Source: Candidatus Atribacteria bacterium
Lineage (GTDB): Bacteria > Atribacterota > Atribacteria > Atribacterales > Caldatribacteriaceae
Assembly (NCBI GenBank): GCA_029982105.1
Contig: JARRCQ010000117.1
Location: 1-5,802 of the forward strand
Reading direction: 5' to 3'
Length of the DNA: 5,802 nucleotides
The position numbers and the translations under genes were made by a program. The notes beneath the pieces are model-generated. The model worked only from the letters and a program-made list of their open reading frames with translations. It made no database searches and was not told the origin of the DNA. Of the stretch, positions 3,825-5,802 are shown piece after piece. Within the stretch, counting starts at the first letter, position 1. Each line of letters begins with the position of its first letter.

Positions 3825-5420
3825 ATGGCTAAAGAGATGATAAAAGATGAAGAGGCTAAGAAAGCTCTTAAAAAAGGAGTGGATATTTTAGCTAATGCGG
3901 TAAGAGTCACTTTAGGCCCTAAAGGTCGCAATGTGCTTTTAGAAAAAAAATATGGTTTGCCTGTTATTACTAATGATGGAGTGACTATTGCTCGAGAAAT
4001 AGAGGTGGATGAACCACAAGAAAATGTAGGGGTACAAGTGGCAAAAGAGATAGCTACTAAAACTAATGACCTGGTGGGAGATGGCACTACTACTGCTTTG
4101 GTTTTGGCTCAAAAAATGCTTCAAGAAGGGTTAAAAAATATAGTTTTTGGTCATAACCCGGTTTTATTCCAGCGGGGAATGGAGGAGGCAGTAAAAAGAA
4201 CGATAGAAAAAATTAAGAATTATAGTTTGGCAGTGGAAGACGAAAAAGCTGTTTCTCAGGTAGCTTCTATATCAGCCAATGATAGAGAAATAGGAGAAAC
4301 GGTAGCTCAAGCTTTAAATAAAGTGGGTAAAGATGGAGTAATAACTGTAGAAGAATCTAAATCTGCCGAAACTACTATAGAGATAACCGAAGGCATGCAG
4401 TTTGATCGAGGCTATCTTTCTGCTTACTTTATTACTAATGAGGAACGAATGGAGGTAATTTTGGAAGAACCTCTGATTCTCATCTGTGATTTCAAAATAT
4501 CTAATATTACTTCCCTTCTTCCTCTTCTTCAGCAGATGTTAGAGATGAAAAAACCTCTCCTGATAATTGCTGAAGATATAGAACAGGAAGTGTTAGCGAC
4601 TCTGGTGGTGAACAATCTGCGAGGTATATTAAGGGTAGCAGCAGTTAAAGCTCCTGCCTTTGGAGATAGGAGAAAAGAAATTTTGGGAGATTTGGCTGTT
4701 TTAACTGGAGGACAATTAATTTCTCAAGATATGGGCATGAAATTAGAAAAAGTGACCGTAAACTTGTTGGGAAAAGCGAATAAGGTACGAATAACTAAAG
4801 ATGAAACTATTATAATTGGTGGACAAGGAAATAAAAAAGACATTGAAGCCCGAGAAAAACAAATTAAAGCTCAGATAGAAAAAAGTACTTCCACTTATGA
4901 TCAGGAAAAGTTACAAGAGAGATTAGCGAAACTTCGAGGAGGAGTAGCTGTAATTTGGGTAGGGGCATCAAGTGAAGTAGAATTAAAAGAGAAAAAATAT
5001 CGGGTGGAAGATGCCATAAGTGCCACGAAGGCCGCTATAGAAGAAGGTGTAGTTCCGGGAGGCGGAGCACTTTTTGTTCATTTAGCTCAGGAATTAGATT
5101 TTACCGACTTATCAAGAGAAGAAAAGCAGGGAGCAGAAGCTGTTAGGAAAGCTCTGGAAGCTCCAGCTTACTGGATTGCCCGAAATGCGGGTTACGATGG
5201 TTATCTGGTGATAGAGGAAATAAAAAAGGATGATTGGAGAATGGGATTTGAAGCTCAAAAAGGAAAAATTGTTGATTTGGTGCAAGAGGGAGTCATAGAT
5301 CCAGCTAAAGTTTTACGAGTGGCACTGTCTAATGCTCAAAGCATTGTTTCTTTGATTTTGGCTTCGTCAGTCCTTTTATGTGAAGCTCCAGAAGATAAAT
5401 TTGAGAATAACGAGGGCTAA
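3825..5420 (+). CDS. groEL: Chaperonin GroEL (Cpn60, 60-kDa chaperonin)
   Basis: ATP-driven cytosolic folding chamber subunit, 531 residues against about 540-550 usual. The equatorial domain starts with [13 protein letters not shown] (25-37), TNDGVTIA (49-56) and the nucleotide loop GDGTTT (85-90, Asp86). The apical domain includes RGYLSAYF (195-202), [20 protein letters not shown] (244-263) and [11 protein letters not shown] (274-284). The catalytic Asp396 lies in [22 protein letters not shown], and IDPAKV is at 491-496. The ATG is six bases after AAGGTGA, which pairs well with the 16S rRNA tail. Oddities: the C-terminus ends [13 protein letters not shown] and lacks the Gly-Gly-Met tail; the adenine-contact motif usually written GYNA reads GFEA (474-477); and no groES precedes it. 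Identity is certain. It may be a secondary paralogue if another groES-groEL pair exists elsewhere. Confidence 0.97.
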   Translation: MAKEMIKDEEAKKALKKGVDILANAVRVTLGPKGRNVLLEKKYGLPVITNDGVTIAREIEVDEPQENVGVQVAKEIATKTNDLVGDGTTTALVLAQKMLQEGLKNIVFGHNPVLFQRGMEEAVKRTIEKIKNYSLAVEDEKAVSQVASISANDREIGETVAQALNKVGKDGVITVEESKSAETTIEITEGMQFDRGYLSAYFITNEERMEVILEEPLILICDFKISNITSLLPLLQQMLEMKKPLLIIAEDIEQEVLATLVVNNLRGILRVAAVKAPAFGDRRKEILGDLAVLTGGQLISQDMGMKLEKVTVNLLGKANKVRITKDETIIIGGQGNKKDIEAREKQIKAQIEKSTSTYDQEKLQERLAKLRGGVAVIWVGASSEVELKEKKYRVEDAISATKAAIEEGVVPGGGALFVHLAQELDFTDLSREEKQGAEAVRKALEAPAYWIARNAGYDGYLVIEEIKKDDWRMGFEAQKGKIVDLVQEGVIDPAKVLRVALSNAQSIVSLILASSVLLCEAPEDKFENNEG

Positions 5421-5429
5421 TAGTATAAT
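5401..5429 (+). promoter_or_regulatory. Promoter overlapping the 3' end of groEL, for the GuaB3-type gene
   Basis: TTGAGA (5401-5406) and TATAAT (5424-5429) are 17 bases apart, 11 of 12 consensus positions. The predicted start near 5436 gives a leader of about 22 bases carrying AAAGGTGA (5445-5452). The gene could thus be expressed independently of groEL as well as by read-through across the 37-base gap, which has no terminator. Confidence 0.6.
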
Positions 5430-5457
5430 TTGAGATAAAAGGAGAAAGGTGAACGGA

Positions 5458-5802
5458 ATGGAAAATTGGTTTCGAAACGATAAGGGTCTTTTACGCACTA
5501 CTTATGGATTTGACGATGTTTCTTTGGCTCCTGGAGATGTTACCATTGACCCTAAAGACGTAGATGTTTCTACTACCATTGGTGGTGAGAAATTAAATAT
5601 TCCTGTTTTAGGTGCTGCTATGGATGGAGTAATAGACTCTCGAATGGCAGTGGAGATGGGACGATTAGGGGGATGGGGAGTTTTAAACTTGGAGGGATTG
5701 TTTACCCGTTACGATGACCCTTATTCTCTTATTCAAGAAATGATACAAAAGCCCCGGGAAAAAGTTACTGATTTCATACAAGAAATTTATCAAGCTCCTA
5801 TA
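5458..5802 (+). CDS. guaB3: GuaB3-type IMP dehydrogenase-family protein, 3' end beyond the window
   Basis: The first 115 residues of a (beta/alpha)8-barrel protein of the IMP dehydrogenase/GMP reductase family, a cytosolic purine-nucleotide enzyme group. TYGFDDVSLAPGDV (15-28) corresponds to the TFDDVLLVP start of IMPDH, and PVLGAAMDGVIDSRMAVEMGRLGGWGVLN (49-77) to its SAAMDTVTE..MARLGGIGV block. The continuation NLEGLFTRYDDP (77-88), where classical GuaB has a histidine-containing HRN segment, is the hallmark of the GuaB3 (IMPDH-related protein 2) subfamily. No CBS domain is visible. The catalytic Cys loop would lie beyond the window. The ATG start is preceded by AAAGGTGA six bases or so upstream, the same type of site groEL uses. 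Family is firm; whether it is a true IMP dehydrogenase cannot be told from this part. Confidence 0.85.
   Translation, partial: MENWFRNDKGLLRTTYGFDDVSLAPGDVTIDPKDVDVSTTIGGEKLNIPVLGAAMDGVIDSRMAVEMGRLGGWGVLNLEGLFTRYDDPYSLIQEMIQKPREKVTDFIQEIYQAPI

Noticed and set aside
3776..4124. Two - strand frames opposite the start of groEL.
   Set aside because: They are shadows of groEL, with low-complexity Ser-rich sequence and no ribosome sites.

Overview
The window is AT-rich bacterial DNA. It holds four protein-coding genes on the + strand (two cut by the window edges), one on the - strand, a tRNA-Gln gene, and about 700 bases of repeat-rich non-coding DNA. Shine-Dalgarno sequences (AAGGAG, AGGAG, AGGTGA) and sigma-70-type promoters with a TATAAT -10 box are clear. 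The low GC, the solitary chaperonin gene and the GuaB3-type gene suggest an anaerobic, Firmicutes-like or candidate-phylum bacterium. No taxonomic call is safe from sequence alone.

Layout. Bases 1-758 encode most of a NagD/AraL-type HAD phosphatase whose first residues lie before the window. It overlaps by 8 bases an AraM-type glycerol-1-phosphate dehydrogenase gene (751-2079), so the two are translationally coupled, and a hairpin terminator (2145-2185) ends the unit. A convergent - strand gene (2238-2834) encodes a thioredoxin-like lipoprotein. A tRNA-Gln(UUG) at 3049-3123 has a perfect-consensus promoter. Bases 3124-3824 carry no credible gene. They contain a T-rich array of GC-rich hairpins and G/C-run repeats (about 3241-3498), followed by the groEL promoter region. 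groEL (3825-5420) has no adjacent groES and no recognisable CIRCE operator. A promoter overlapping the end of groEL leads into a GuaB3-type IMP dehydrogenase-family gene (5458 to the window end).

How the genes relate. The phosphatase/G1P dehydrogenase pair resembles the araL-araM neighbours of the Bacillus arabinose operon and suggests glycerol-1-phosphate metabolism. The redoxin probably acts outside the membrane on thiols. groEL and guaB3 are housekeeping genes that may be partly co-transcribed.

Most unusual content. (1) A tandem hairpin array lies after the tRNA; two of its stems differ by paired changes that keep base pairing, and it is bounded by 13-base direct repeats. (2) A dispersed intergenic repeat beginning TGTTCAGAAAAAA occurs three times. 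Two copies match at 28 of 31 positions and lie upstream of promoters in the same orientation.
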